From the NCBI RefSeq assembly GCF_003201875.1, contig NZ_QJKD01000001.1:434001-498000 (forward strand): a stretch of DNA of 64,000 nucleotides, written 5' to 3'. Numbering within the stretch: the first letter of the stretch is position 1; the number at the start of each line of letters is the position of its first letter. Origin of the DNA: Hungatella effluvii (lineage in GTDB: Bacteria; Bacillota; Clostridia; Lachnospirales; Lachnospiraceae). The translations under genes and the position numbers were made by a program. The notes under the pieces were generated by a model. It made no database searches. It was not told the origin of the DNA and saw nothing but the letters and a program-made list of their open reading frames with translations. Of this stretch, positions 36,342 through 45,689 are shown piece after piece.

Positions 36342-37124
36342 TTAATCCACCCTGCCTTCCGCCACAAGTGCAGCCACTCCGCGGATATCCGCGATCACGT
36401 AGTCCGCACCGGCCTCCCGGTAGCGTCTTTCGACTTCATCCGCCTTCGCCCTTCGCTCATCTGCGGATAACGCCTCCCATTCCGCCTTTGTAAGCCCCAG
36501 CTCCGAGCTTCCTTCCACGATTCCCACCGCGGTAACCCCCGCGTTTTTCGCCTCCAGAATATCGGATATCGTATCTCCCACCTTCATGACTGCATTTACG
36601 GAGGTGACCTTTAATGCCTCCATGTTCCGGAAGATCATGTAAGGATAGGGGCGCCCCACATGCCCGGTGGAATCCGGCGTAAACAGGCAGTCAGGCTCAT
36701 AACCGGCCTTTTTCGCCTCCCTGGTGACTATGGCCATCATCTCATCCGTATATCCGGTTGTCGATCCGATCCGAATCCCCGCAGCCCTTAATTTCTCCAC
36801 GGTTTCAAGCACATACTCCTTCGGTTCGGCAAACTGATCCAGCACCTTCATTAATTTATCCAGGAACAGATCGTGCATGGCGTCCGCATCGCTGTCCTCC
36901 GGCTCTCTTCCATGGATCTGTACGAATTCCCGATGTATCCGGTTCATCCTCAGCATTGTCTTAATATGATCCCATTTCAGCATTCCCATGGGCTTTCTGG
37001 TCTCCTCCATGGTCGGCTCAACGCCAAACTCCTTAAATACCTCAATAAATGTCTGCACCGGCGCGAAACACCCATAATCCACAGTCGTTCCCGCCCAGTC
37101 AAATATAACCGCTTCCCATTTCAT
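36342..37124 (-). CDS. phnX: Phosphonoacetaldehyde hydrolase
   Basis: 260-residue HAD-superfamily phosphonatase: phosphonoacetaldehyde + water to acetaldehyde + phosphate, the C-P bond-cleaving step of 2-aminoethylphosphonate breakdown. The nucleophile Asp is in IFDWAGTTVDYG (residues 7-18). Schiff-base Lys candidate is in MGMLKWDHIKTML (near residue 52). HAD motif II is STTGYTDEM and motif III is VGDTISDILEAKNAG. ATG at 37124 follows GGAG; a longer frame upstream overlaps phnW and is rejected. The gene starts 4 bases after the phnW stop, so the two are cotranscribed. Confidence 0.95.
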   Translation of the reverse strand: MKWEAVIFDWAGTTVDYGCFAPVQTFIEVFKEFGVEPTMEETRKPMGMLKWDHIKTMLRMNRIHREFVQIHGREPEDSDADAMHDLFLDKLMKVLDQFAEPKEYVLETVEKLRAAGIRIGSTTGYTDEMMAIVTREAKKAGYEPDCLFTPDSTGHVGRPYPYMIFRNMEALKVTSVNAVMKVGDTISDILEAKNAGVTAVGIVEGSSELGLTKAEWEALSADERRAKADEVERRYREAGADYVIADIRGVAALVAEGRVD

Positions 37125-37128
37125 AGAT

Positions 37129-38226
37129 TTAATTCTCCTTTTCCTTCCAATAATCAGCCAGAATCGCACAAAGCTTTTCCATGTCTTCCGGATAGATTTC
37201 TCCAATATTTCCCACGCGGAAGGTTTCCGCATCGGTCACCTTTCCCGGATATATGGCGTATCCCCGCTCCTTGATATAGGAATACATCTCCTGAAAGCTG
37301 CAGCATTTATCTTCCGGATAGAAAAACGTAGTAATGATCGGTCCCTGATGTTCCGGCCCTACATAGGGGCGGAATCCCAGCTGTTTTAATCCCTCAATCA
37401 GTATGCGGTTATTTTCCGCATATCTCGCGTGTCTGGCCGCAATGCCGCCTTCCGCCTCCAGCTCCCGGATCGCCTGTGCAAATGCGAGAACCACGTGGGT
37501 TGGCGAGGTATAGCGCCATTTTCCATCGGCTTCCATACATTTCCACTGGTCATACAGGTCCAGGGACAGGCTCCTCGCCACGCCTTTTGCCGCTTCCAGC
37601 GCGTCACGCCTGCATATGATAAAGGAAAAACCTGGAACACCCTGAATGCACTTGTTCGCGCTGCTGACTATAAAATCAATGCCCCATTCACCGACAGGAA
37701 TTTCCATGCCGCCAAAGCTTGACATGGCGTCCACAATCATGATTCTCCCCGCCGCCTTTACGACGCGGCTCACAGCCTCTATATCATTTAAAACCCCGGA
37801 GGTGGTCTCACTGTGCACCATAGCAACATGGGTGATCTGCGGATTATCTTCCAGCATTTTTTGAATAACCACGGCATCGGGAATCTCATCATAGGCGGTC
37901 TCGTACACCGTACAGGAGATTCCCGCGTGGTCCGCGATCTCCCTCATACGAAGCCCGTAAGAGCCGTTCGCCGCAATCAGTAAATGATCCCCATCCCCTA
38001 TGGTACTCGTCAAAACGGATTCCACGCCGAAGGTTCCGCTGCCCTGCATCAAAACGGCCGTATACTCCGGTTCCTTCACGCCTGCCAGCTCTAAAAGCTT
38101 CTTGCGTATCCACTGTGTTATCTGCTTATAGTCGTCATCCCAGGTGCAGTGATCCACCATCATCTCTCTCTTCACGGTATCCGTGGTGGTCAGTGGTCCC
38201 GGTGTCAATAATTTATACTGTATCAT
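37129..38226 (-). CDS. phnW: 2-aminoethylphosphonate--pyruvate transaminase
   Basis: 365-residue PLP enzyme: 2-aminoethylphosphonate + pyruvate to phosphonoacetaldehyde + alanine. It begins YKLLTPGPLTTTDTVKREM, the PhnW N-terminal signature. The PLP Lys is in SSANKCIQGVPGFSF (near residue 193). DAMSSFGGMEIPV holds the cofactor Asp. Length matches the family (~365). Together with phnX and the adjoining transporter it forms a complete route from external aminoethylphosphonate to acetaldehyde, alanine and phosphate. Confidence 0.96.
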   Translation of the reverse strand: MIQYKLLTPGPLTTTDTVKREMMVDHCTWDDDYKQITQWIRKKLLELAGVKEPEYTAVLMQGSGTFGVESVLTSTIGDGDHLLIAANGSYGLRMREIADHAGISCTVYETAYDEIPDAVVIQKMLEDNPQITHVAMVHSETTSGVLNDIEAVSRVVKAAGRIMIVDAMSSFGGMEIPVGEWGIDFIVSSANKCIQGVPGFSFIICRRDALEAAKGVARSLSLDLYDQWKCMEADGKWRYTSPTHVVLAFAQAIRELEAEGGIAARHARYAENNRILIEGLKQLGFRPYVGPEHQGPIITTFFYPEDKCCSFQEMYSYIKERGYAIYPGKVTDAETFRVGNIGEIYPEDMEKLCAILADYWKEKEN

Positions 38227-38286
38227 GCTTCTTATTCCCCTTCTTATTTTGATTGCCTTTGCATATTCCTTCAGCGCCTCTGCATT

Positions 38287-39279
38287 TTACTCCAATACCT
38301 TTGCATTTTCCGACAACTGCTGATGCTTCTCCAGAAGCCCAACCGTCAGCTTCTCCGGAAATACCATAGGGTACGCGGATTTGTTGGCAGAATCACTGCT
38401 CTCTCCCTCATATACCGGCAGCGGGTAAGTCTTAAGCAGCTCCTGGCGGCCGTTTTTGATGATGCATTCCGCCATCTCCATGGCCAGCGGATTGCTCTCT
38501 GTTCCCTTATCGACTACTGCGACAGACTCAGTCAGTGAGAAGTTGCCTTCCGGCGGGTCCACATAGTCCACAGGAAGTCCATCCGCCTTGTCCGCGACGG
38601 CCTGATGGCGAAGACCGAAGCCCACCCCCACCTCTCCGGCGCGCACCTTTTTAAGCGGCGCGGAGCCTGAGCTCTCGATATGATCTCCCGCGTTCTGATA
38701 GATGCCGGCGAGAACCTCCGTCGCCCCCTCCTCTCCGTAAGCGCTGACCAGCGCCTGGATGAGCAGCCATGCAGTGGAAGAACTCTTTACATCGGTTACG
38801 GATACCATTCCCGCATATGCCGGGTCCGCCAGGTCCTTTAAGCCGGTCGGCATCGGCAGGTTATTCTCCTTTAAAACCTCCGTATTTACAAAAATGGTTC
38901 CTTCCTGGGCCGTAATCGGTGTATAGAACGCCGGGTACTCGGCAAGGGGCTTCGTCTCAAAGGACAGGTCCTGAAACATCTGATTCGTCTCCTGTGCGCT
39001 GTCTAAATAGAAGGAACTCATGGTGACCAGATCAGCCTCGATATTAGTTCCCTCCGCAAGAAGTTTTCCGCCCAGCTCGGAGGTTCCAAAGGACTGAAGA
39101 ATGTATTTTCCCTCGTAGCCATTACCGTCCAGCGCATTTTTCATGGCCTCTATGGCCTCGTCGTCCGCATTCGTATAGATTACGACTTCCTGCGCCTTCT
39201 TCTGACATCCGGTGAGCGCGGTCATCGCGCCCAGGGCACAGACCATGGCCAGTGCTGCCGCTCTTTTTCTGTTTTTCAT
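38287..39279 (-). CDS. Probable aminoethylphosphonate ABC transporter substrate-binding lipoprotein
   Basis: 330-residue binding protein with lipobox ALTGCQKK (Cys near residue 25), and a domain of the iron(III)/PhnS-like family starting VVIYTNADDEAIEAM. DLVTMSSFYLDSAQ and TDVKSSSTAWLLIQAL match this subfamily. Position between a phnT-like transporter and phnW supports 2-aminoethylphosphonate as ligand. The start at 39279 is inside the permease stop (ATGA overlap), so expression is coupled to the transporter. The symbol phnS is not assigned because identity rests on context. Confidence 0.88.
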   Translation of the reverse strand: MKNRKRAAALAMVCALGAMTALTGCQKKAQEVVIYTNADDEAIEAMKNALDGNGYEGKYILQSFGTSELGGKLLAEGTNIEADLVTMSSFYLDSAQETNQMFQDLSFETKPLAEYPAFYTPITAQEGTIFVNTEVLKENNLPMPTGLKDLADPAYAGMVSVTDVKSSSTAWLLIQALVSAYGEEGATEVLAGIYQNAGDHIESSGSAPLKKVRAGEVGVGFGLRHQAVADKADGLPVDYVDPPEGNFSLTESVAVVDKGTESNPLAMEMAECIIKNGRQELLKTYPLPVYEGESSDSANKSAYPMVFPEKLTVGLLEKHQQLSENAKVLE

Positions 39280-40964
39280 ATTCTTACTCCTCCTGAATTT
39301 TCCTGTTTTTTTCTGATCCATTGCAATATTCTGCCGGCCTTCGCCTCTTTCCGATCCGTCGCCAGCCAGGAAAACAGCGCCCTGGCCGCCAGGTTCGTGA
39401 GCAGGATAAAGATGGACAATACAAAAATCTCATTATATTTCGTGTAATACTGCAGTTCCTTAATCTTCGTGGTGATCACCATCGTCCGGGCTCCCGCGAT
39501 AAAGATCACGGCGCTGACCGTTACCATGGCGTTTACAAAATAGTAGCTGAATACTTCCAGAATGGTAGCCATGGCATTGGGCGTCACCACCCGCACAATC
39601 GTCTTCAGCCAGGTGTCCCCCATGAGCATGGCCGTCGTCTCCCAGGATGCGTTCATTTTCGCCAGAGAGTTTTTCATCATCAGATACGGCGTGGAAAAAT
39701 AGTGAATCACATTGCAGATGACGATGAGGGTCAGGGTATTCTGCAGGGAAGTACCTGAGAACACCAGCATATAGGCGATACCCACCACCATGCCCGGTAT
39801 GGTATTGGTAATCAGGGATATGTTCTCGATCACCCGTTTCACCTTTTCCGGCAGATGGCTCCGCGCCGTGGAAAGGGCCGCTCCATAGGTGGTTAGAGAG
39901 CCGGTAAGCGCGGTTAAAAATGCAACCAGCAGGGAATTCTTATACACTCCCAGCAGACTCTTATCGCTCAGAACGCTCTGCAAATGCTCCATGGTAAAGC
40001 TGACCCGGTACGGCCATTCTTCCACAAACGGCACCACGAAGATCACCGCGAACACCGACAGCACCACCACTAAGACCAGGGCGCTTCCCAGGCCGAGTAT
40101 GCCGTCCCTCAGCCGGTTTCTCCGTATTTCTATCACGGAGATTTTATTGTAGCGGATATTGTATTTCTCCAGATAATGCAGCAGCGTGATCGTGAGCACC
40201 GACGGGATCAGCATCAGAATCGCAACCACAGAACCGCGGTTAAAATTCGGTATGCTGCCCAGCATCTCATTGTAAAGCACTGTCGCCACCACCTCATACT
40301 TCCCTCCCACGGAGGCAGGAATCCCATAGTCCGTAAAGCACAGGAAGAAACACTGTACAAAGGAGGCCGCCAGCGTCCCCAGCAGCGGCCGGGCCACCGT
40401 CCGGAAAAACGTCTGCCACGGATTATCCCCCATAATCCGGGATACAATGGAGAATTTCTTGTCTATGTATTCCATGGTGTTGGACACCAGCAGAAATGAC
40501 ACCGGCAGCGTATAGATTAAATATCCCAGCAGCAGCCCGTAAAAGCCATAAAGCTCGAACAGCTGTCTTCCGAACAGCCTCGTGATCAGTCCCTGCTTTC
40601 CAAAGGAATAAATAATGGCAAATCCATACGTAATGGTCGGCAAAAGCATCGGTATCACCGCCGCCCGCCGGATCAGGCTTTTATAGAAGGAGGGCAGATT
40701 GCTGTAATGAATGGTGTATGCAAGCAGAAATGCCAGCAGCGTCGAAAGGATCGCGCAGCACACCGATATCTGAATGCTGTTGCCGAACGCCGCTGCGAAT
40801 CCCCTTCCTGTCAGAACCTCAAGGTAATTGCCGAAGGTCAGAGCACCGCCTTTTTCAAGGGACTTATAAAACAGACGGCAGAGCGGCACGATCAGAAAAC
40901 CAAGGAACAGCAGAGTGACCGCCAGAAATATCCCCTTGATCTCCACTTCTTTCTTCTGTTTCAT
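39276..40964 (-). CDS. Fused two-domain ABC permease for aminoethylphosphonate
   Basis: 562-residue permease holding two binding-protein-dependent transport domains in one chain (residues ~60-265 and ~345-545), the ThiP/FbpB layout. In Salmonella-type systems PhnU and PhnV are separate. Coupling loops read SIVSRIMGDNPWQTFFRTVA in half one and TTAMLMGDTWLKTIVRVVT in half two. About 12 helices are expected. It lies 4 bases after the ATPase gene and overlaps the binding protein, so all three make one transporter. Confidence 0.9.
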   Translation of the reverse strand: MKQKKEVEIKGIFLAVTLLFLGFLIVPLCRLFYKSLEKGGALTFGNYLEVLTGRGFAAAFGNSIQISVCCAILSTLLAFLLAYTIHYSNLPSFYKSLIRRAAVIPMLLPTITYGFAIIYSFGKQGLITRLFGRQLFELYGFYGLLLGYLIYTLPVSFLLVSNTMEYIDKKFSIVSRIMGDNPWQTFFRTVARPLLGTLAASFVQCFFLCFTDYGIPASVGGKYEVVATVLYNEMLGSIPNFNRGSVVAILMLIPSVLTITLLHYLEKYNIRYNKISVIEIRRNRLRDGILGLGSALVLVVVLSVFAVIFVVPFVEEWPYRVSFTMEHLQSVLSDKSLLGVYKNSLLVAFLTALTGSLTTYGAALSTARSHLPEKVKRVIENISLITNTIPGMVVGIAYMLVFSGTSLQNTLTLIVICNVIHYFSTPYLMMKNSLAKMNASWETTAMLMGDTWLKTIVRVVTPNAMATILEVFSYYFVNAMVTVSAVIFIAGARTMVITTKIKELQYYTKYNEIFVLSIFILLTNLAARALFSWLATDRKEAKAGRILQWIRKKQENSGGVRI

Positions 40965-40968
40965 AACG

Positions 40969-41745
40969 CTACCCTACTCTCACTTCCATGATCGGTGCGG
41001 CCGTCTGTTTAAACAGCGTGAATATGTGGTTGCGCTTGATCACCAGCTGGTTTAAGATGAATTCCTTCACGAAATCATTTTCCGGAGTCTCGATGATCTC
41101 CTCCGGCCTTCCATATTGGGAGATCCTGCCCTGATTGACGATCAGCACCTTATCCGACAGCGTCAGCGCCTCCTCGGGGTCATGGGTGACGATGATGGTA
41201 GTCAGGTGGTAATCCCGGGCGATCTGCCGGATCTTATCCTTGATGGATTCCTTGATCACACCGTCCAGTGCGCTGAGAGGCTCATCCAGCAACAGAATCC
41301 TCGGTTTCATCACCATGGTTCTCGCCAGCGCCACTCTCTGCTTCTGTCCTCCGGAAAGCTGCTCGATCTTCTTATGCAAGTGCTCCCGCAGCCCCAGCAG
41401 ATCAATCAGTTCCTCCACCTCCTGCGGCGTCGAGATCTTCGGGTTATTTTTCAGGCCGTAGGTGATATTCCGGTACACGTTCAGGTTTGGGAACAGGGCG
41501 TAATCCTGAAATACGATGTTGAAGCCCCTCTGTTCCATGGGCATATCCGTGATCGCTTCCCCGTTGAATATGATCTCCCCTTCATCCGCCCCGGTCAGAC
41601 CCAGAATCAGGTTCAGGAGCGTAGTCTTTCCGCATCCGGAGGGACCCAGGATCGAGACGATCTCGCCCTCCTCAATATTCAGGTTGATATCCTGCAAAAT
41701 AATATTTCCATCATACGATTTTTTCAGATTCTTAATCTCTAGCAT
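40969..41745 (-). CDS. Aminoethylphosphonate ABC transporter ATP-binding protein
   Basis: 258-residue ATPase, first gene of the transport-degradation operon. Walker A LGPSGCGKTTLLN near residue 37, signature [15 protein letters not shown], Walker B ILLLDEPLSALD and switch His IIVTHDPEEAL are intact. It belongs to the PhnT/PotA/FbpC group. ATG at 41745 follows GAGGAG; five extra codons upstream lack a site. An RpiR-type operator lies about 126 bases upstream. Confidence 0.92.
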   Translation of the reverse strand: MLEIKNLKKSYDGNIILQDINLNIEEGEIVSILGPSGCGKTTLLNLILGLTGADEGEIIFNGEAITDMPMEQRGFNIVFQDYALFPNLNVYRNITYGLKNNPKISTPQEVEELIDLLGLREHLHKKIEQLSGGQKQRVALARTMVMKPRILLLDEPLSALDGVIKESIKDKIRQIARDYHLTTIIVTHDPEEALTLSDKVLIVNQGRISQYGRPEEIIETPENDFVKEFILNQLVIKRNHIFTLFKQTAAPIMEVRVG

Positions 41746-41867
41746 AGAAACTCCTCTCATGGTTCATATATGGCGTGTCTGCCTTGCCGACGTCTCTATG
41801 AAACCATATTTTTCCTGCTTTCAACTACCGTCTTATTGAAAATTCTCTGTAAAATGGGCGTAAAAAA

Positions 41868-41903
41868 AGCTGTAGAATTTCTACAGTTCGAAATTCTACA
41901 GCT
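41868..41903. terminator. terminator of the rpiR-like gene, containing an operator-like palindrome
   Basis: AGCTGTAGAATTT (41868-41880) pairs with AAATTCTACAGCT (41891-41903). T-rich tracts flank both sides (TTTTTTT on the minus strand), so it ends the regulator's transcript in either reading. Confidence 0.8.
41871..41885. promoter_or_regulatory. RpiR-type operator upstream of the phosphonate operon
   Basis: TGTAGAATTTCTACA, arms TGTAGA/TCTACA with three central bases. It is nearly identical to the site at 42802-42816 upstream of the regulator and is similar in form to known MurR/HexR operators. Confidence 0.6.
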
Positions 41904-41919
41904 TATATTTTTTCATCAC

Positions 41920-42786
41920 TTAAAGCTTTGCGGGCTGCCCGTAGGCCTGCTTCCGTATTACCCTGCTGCTCTCATCCAGCTTTCCGGTATACCGCTCATA
42001 GTCGCTCAAAAGAATGGCAATATAGATCATATCCACCACCATGAGCTGCGAGGCCCTGGAAAAGATGGCGTCGCCGTACAGAAACTGCCGGTTGCTGGTG
42101 CACAGGACCAGATCGGAATACTGTTCCAGTAAGGTATGCTCAAAATTGGTGATGGCGATCGTCTTCGCTCCGGCCTTTCCGGCCATCTCCATGGCGTCCA
42201 CCGTATTTCTGGAAAATCCCGAGTAAGAGATGCCGATCGCCACGTCCCCTTCCGAGAGGCTGGCCGCGCTGACGCTCTGCATATATACATCTCCGTAAGC
42301 GATGCAGTGGATTCCCAGGTACATCAGCTTCGTGATCAGATCCTGCGCCGTGCAGGAGGAATTCTCCACGTAATAGACGGCGATTTTATTCGCCCCGGTA
42401 ATCGCTTTTACTACGTCTTCCAGGATATCCGGCGTTATGCTTCTTATGGTCTTCTCGATCTGTCCGATGGTGGTTCCGATGATCTTTGCCGGGACATCGC
42501 GGATGGTGTCGCGTTCGGAAAATGGAAAACCGTACAGAAAACGGCTGCCCTCCTCCTGTTCACTCCCCGCCAGTTCATACCGGAAATCCTTAAATCCCCG
42601 GTAGCCCAGCGCCTTCACAAACCGCATGACGGTGGGCTGGCTGACTCCTGCCCCTTCAGCGATCTTTTCCAGCGTTAAATCCTTTAAGTTCTCCCCGCAT
42701 TTTAGCAGATAATCCGCCGTCTTCTTCTCGGATCTGCGCAGCACCGGATAGGACCGGGTAATCTCCTGTTTCAGTCTCTGGTTCAT
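41920..42786 (-). CDS. MurR/RpiR-family transcriptional regulator
   Basis: 288-residue repressor/activator. The N-terminal HTH_6 domain has LEKIAEGAGVSQPTVMRFVK near residues 36-56. The C-terminal SIS sugar-phosphate isomerase-type domain (NKIAVYYVENSSCTAQDL, GISYSGFSRNTVDAM, KTIAITNFEHTLLEQY) normally binds a phosphorylated metabolite. It sits immediately upstream of the aminoethylphosphonate operon on the same strand, and TGTAG...CTACA palindromes precede both, so it probably controls both units. A phosphonate intermediate as ligand of a SIS domain would be unusual; this is inference. Confidence 0.92.
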   Translation of the reverse strand: MNQRLKQEITRSYPVLRRSEKKTADYLLKCGENLKDLTLEKIAEGAGVSQPTVMRFVKALGYRGFKDFRYELAGSEQEEGSRFLYGFPFSERDTIRDVPAKIIGTTIGQIEKTIRSITPDILEDVVKAITGANKIAVYYVENSSCTAQDLITKLMYLGIHCIAYGDVYMQSVSAASLSEGDVAIGISYSGFSRNTVDAMEMAGKAGAKTIAITNFEHTLLEQYSDLVLCTSNRQFLYGDAIFSRASQLMVVDMIYIAILLSDYERYTGKLDESSRVIRKQAYGQPAKL

Positions 42787-42801
42787 TGACGCCTCCCATT
42801 A

Positions 42802-42816
42802 TGTAGAAATACTACA
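42802..42816. promoter_or_regulatory. RpiR-type operator upstream of the regulator gene
   Basis: TGTAGAAATACTACA, 5-base arms around AAATA, ending 16 bases upstream of the regulator ATG at 42786. It matches the consensus TGTAGWAWTWCTACA shared with 41871-41885, suggesting autoregulation. Confidence 0.6.
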
Positions 42817-42883
42817 ATTTTACGTCAATTATACGAAGATCCAAACAGGCCAACAAGACAGGTTATGTAAAATTTACCTATAA

Positions 42884-44488
42884 TTACTGCATTTTCACCG
42901 TCTCGCAGAACTCCTGCAGCGTCCGGTGCAGCTGGCCCTCCGCCGTCTCGTCACAGAGCACGACAATCTTATCGCCGGCAAGCAGCTTCGTATCGCCTCT
43001 CGGTACGAATTCCGCCTCTCCCCTCATCAGGGAGACGACGAGACACGTCTTCGGCCATGCGATCTCCGATACCTTCATGCCCTCCGCCGCGCTTCCATGG
43101 AAGATCATGCCTTCCACCAGCACCTTTTCTCCGGTCAGAACCGCCTTCTTATCCGGATTCTGCTTCGCCAGCAGACGATGAAGGAGCTGGTCGTAAACCG
43201 GAGCACACCGCATGATATCCGGCACCAGATACGCAGCCAGGGACACCATGGACAGCGTGAGCAGATGGGAGAAGGACCCCGTCATCTCACTGATTAAGAT
43301 AATTCCCGTAATCGGTGCGCGGACAATGGCGGAGAAGTAACCGGCCATACCCAGGATGATAAAGTTGCCCAAAAGCCCGTCTAAAGAGCCGCTCACCATT
43401 CCCACCGCGTTGAAGTAGATGCCTCCGATCACGGCTCCCATGACGAGAAGGGGCAGGAAGATACCGCCCGGAGCTCCGGAACCGAAGCTCACCATGGAAA
43501 ATACGAATTTCAGCACAAACAGCAGACACAGGGAGCCCATCACCATTTCACCGGAGGAGAGCACCTCCACCAGGGAATGGCCGCCGCCCAGGACGGACGG
43601 ATAAAGGAATCCGAACACCCCGGCCAGCATAAATGGGATCAGCAGCCGCATCGTCTGTCCCGGAAGCTTCTGATACAGGTCCTGGGATTTGGACAGGCAG
43701 GTGTTATAGACCACGCCCATCAGCCCGATGATGACTCCCAGAATAAGCACATGGCCGTATGTGCCTAACGGCATCATATGGGTAATATTAAAAGTAAAGA
43801 CCGGTTTCAAGCCGAATACATTTCTGGAAACAAAGTCTGACGTAATCGATGCCGCCATGGATGACAGAAGGATCTCCGGTGAAAAATGCTTATGAATCTC
43901 CTCTAAGGAGAACAGCACACCCGCAATCGGCGCATTGAACGCGGCAGATAAACCGGCGCTCGCACCGCAGGTCATGAGAAGCTTTTCCTCCGTCTTCACC
44001 CGCTTCGTAACCCTGGAAAATCCCTTGGCCGCCATAGCGCCCAGCTGGATGCTGGGACCCTCGCGTCCGAGAGACAGACCACATCCCAGACCGATCAAGC
44101 CGCCTGCCAGCTTAGCCAGCAGGACCCGCCACCAGCATTCGTCGATCTCGCCCATGATCTCGCCTTCCACCTGTGGAATACCGCTGCCCGATATGAGCGA
44201 ATCCCATTTCAGAAGCATCGCCACAATAATGGCCGCCACAGCAAGCACCACAAACCACACCGGCACAAACCACGTATGGGTCCTTCCATAATTCAAAACA
44301 GAATTCAGGAGTATTTCCGCATATCCCAGCAGGTAACGGAATGCCACCACCACCACTCCTGAAATAGCGCCCACGGCGACCCCTTCCAGTATCAGTGCAT
44401 AACGAAAACTCCGATAACGGTTAATCGTATTCGTAACCGTATTCTCCGACCGCATCTTACGTTCCCCCTCTTTACTCTCTTTTAACAT
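42884..44488 (-). CDS. ClC-family chloride/proton antiporter with TrkA-C domain
   Basis: 534-residue ClC protein. Anion-selectivity motifs are intact: GSGIPQVEGE, GREGPSIQLG (gating Glu) and GSGAPGGIFLPLL. The proton-pathway Glu position is filled in FSLEEIHKHF, so it is probably a H+/Cl- exchanger rather than a channel. FSAIVRAPITGIILISEM is the conserved late helix. The C-terminal ~80 residues (MKVSEIAWPKTCLVVSLMRG onward) form a cytoplasmic TrkA-C regulatory domain. Two starts are plausible: 44488 (AAAGGA site) or 44455 (GAGGGGG site), differing by 11 residues. It is divergent from the wall-binding protein gene. Confidence 0.93.
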   Translation of the reverse strand: MLKESKEGERKMRSENTVTNTINRYRSFRYALILEGVAVGAISGVVVVAFRYLLGYAEILLNSVLNYGRTHTWFVPVWFVVLAVAAIIVAMLLKWDSLISGSGIPQVEGEIMGEIDECWWRVLLAKLAGGLIGLGCGLSLGREGPSIQLGAMAAKGFSRVTKRVKTEEKLLMTCGASAGLSAAFNAPIAGVLFSLEEIHKHFSPEILLSSMAASITSDFVSRNVFGLKPVFTFNITHMMPLGTYGHVLILGVIIGLMGVVYNTCLSKSQDLYQKLPGQTMRLLIPFMLAGVFGFLYPSVLGGGHSLVEVLSSGEMVMGSLCLLFVLKFVFSMVSFGSGAPGGIFLPLLVMGAVIGGIYFNAVGMVSGSLDGLLGNFIILGMAGYFSAIVRAPITGIILISEMTGSFSHLLTLSMVSLAAYLVPDIMRCAPVYDQLLHRLLAKQNPDKKAVLTGEKVLVEGMIFHGSAAEGMKVSEIAWPKTCLVVSLMRGEAEFVPRGDTKLLAGDKIVVLCDETAEGQLHRTLQEFCETVKMQ

Positions 44489-44648
44489 TCCAATCCTTTC
44501 GTTAAAAACGTGTTAATTTTTCTATTGACAGTATTTGATTATAACGCGGTGATCTTCAGATAGCAAGGAAATTGTTCACAATTTGGCCACATATTCCCTT
44601 GAAAAAAGTATTATGATATGGATATGAAAAAGAAAGTGGTGAGATTTT

Positions 44649-45686
44649 ATGAAGCAACACACACATCGATGGACCGGGCTGCTCCTTGCCGCATGCCTCC
44701 TCTCCATCCTTCTCTCTCTTCCGGCCTTTGCCAAAGAGAAAGAAAAGATCGATAAGATTCCTCTCAATTTTTCCTCCTCCATAACAGCGGGGAAAACGGG
44801 CGGAGAAGTATATGTCACGGTCGATGATCCCTACTACGCATCACACTGCCGGATCGTCAACACGAAGATTGTCAATCAGCCGGATTCGGCCTGGACAGCC
44901 GGAGTATCGCCGGAAATCATGATTTCCCTCCGCGCGGAAAGCGGGTATTATTTTTCTTCTGCACAGGGAGAGGCGTTCCGTTTAACCGGAGCCGGCGCCG
45001 TATTCGACCGGGCGGAATTTCTGGAATCCCAGTCTGTTCTGCATGTGACGGTCCATTTAAATGCTCTCTCCGATCCGGAAGCGGCAGTCGTTCTCACTGG
45101 ACTTTCCTGGGATAAAGGGACCTTCACCGCACTCTGGAACGACGACAGCAACGCCCGCTATTATCAGGTTCAGCTGTTAAAAGACGGTCAGCCGGTGGGC
45201 GCCATGGTGACTACCTACACCAATTACAGCCGTTTATCCGATAAGATAGCGGGAAAAGGCAGCTACAGCTTCAACGTCCGCTTCGTCGACAACGCCTTAA
45301 ACCGAAGTGAATGGATCACCTCTGAGACCTGGGAGATCAGCGCTTCTGAGGCCGCCGTGCTGGGGAACGGGACAAAAAGCACGTACGGTCCCGGCACCGT
45401 CTCCTCCCCCGGCACCGTCTCCTCCCCCGGCAGAGCCGTGGGAGAATGGAATTCCGACGACGCGGGATGGTGGTTTGAGCACCCGGACGGAACGTGGACC
45501 ACGGACGGCTGGGAATACATCGGCGGGGAGTGGTATTATTTCGATCACTCCGGATACCGGAAGAGCGGATGGATTCCATGGCAGGGTACCTGGTATTACT
45601 GTGACGAAGACGGGATCATGCTGAAGAACGCGGAGACCCCCGACGGATATGAAGTCGGCAGCACCGGCGCGTTAAAAGACAAATAA
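44649..45686 (+). CDS. Secreted cell-wall-binding repeat protein
   Basis: 345-residue exported protein. The signal peptide (residues 1-29, LLLAACLLSILLSLPAFA) is followed by a fibronectin-like middle with no catalytic motif recognised. A short Gly/Pro/Ser linker holds a tandem PGTVSSPG repeat. The C-terminal choline-binding-type repeats (WWFEHPDGTWTTDGWEYI, WYYFDHSGYRKSGWI, WYYCDEDGIMLKN) attach to wall polymers. Expression start ATG follows GTGGTGAG. Function beyond surface attachment is unknown. The minus-strand terminator follows its stop by 4 bases. Confidence 0.85.
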   Translation: MKQHTHRWTGLLLAACLLSILLSLPAFAKEKEKIDKIPLNFSSSITAGKTGGEVYVTVDDPYYASHCRIVNTKIVNQPDSAWTAGVSPEIMISLRAESGYYFSSAQGEAFRLTGAGAVFDRAEFLESQSVLHVTVHLNALSDPEAAVVLTGLSWDKGTFTALWNDDSNARYYQVQLLKDGQPVGAMVTTYTNYSRLSDKIAGKGSYSFNVRFVDNALNRSEWITSETWEISASEAAVLGNGTKSTYGPGTVSSPGTVSSPGRAVGEWNSDDAGWWFEHPDGTWTTDGWEYIGGEWYYFDHSGYRKSGWIPWQGTWYYCDEDGIMLKNAETPDGYEVGSTGALKDK

Positions 45687-45689
45687 AAA

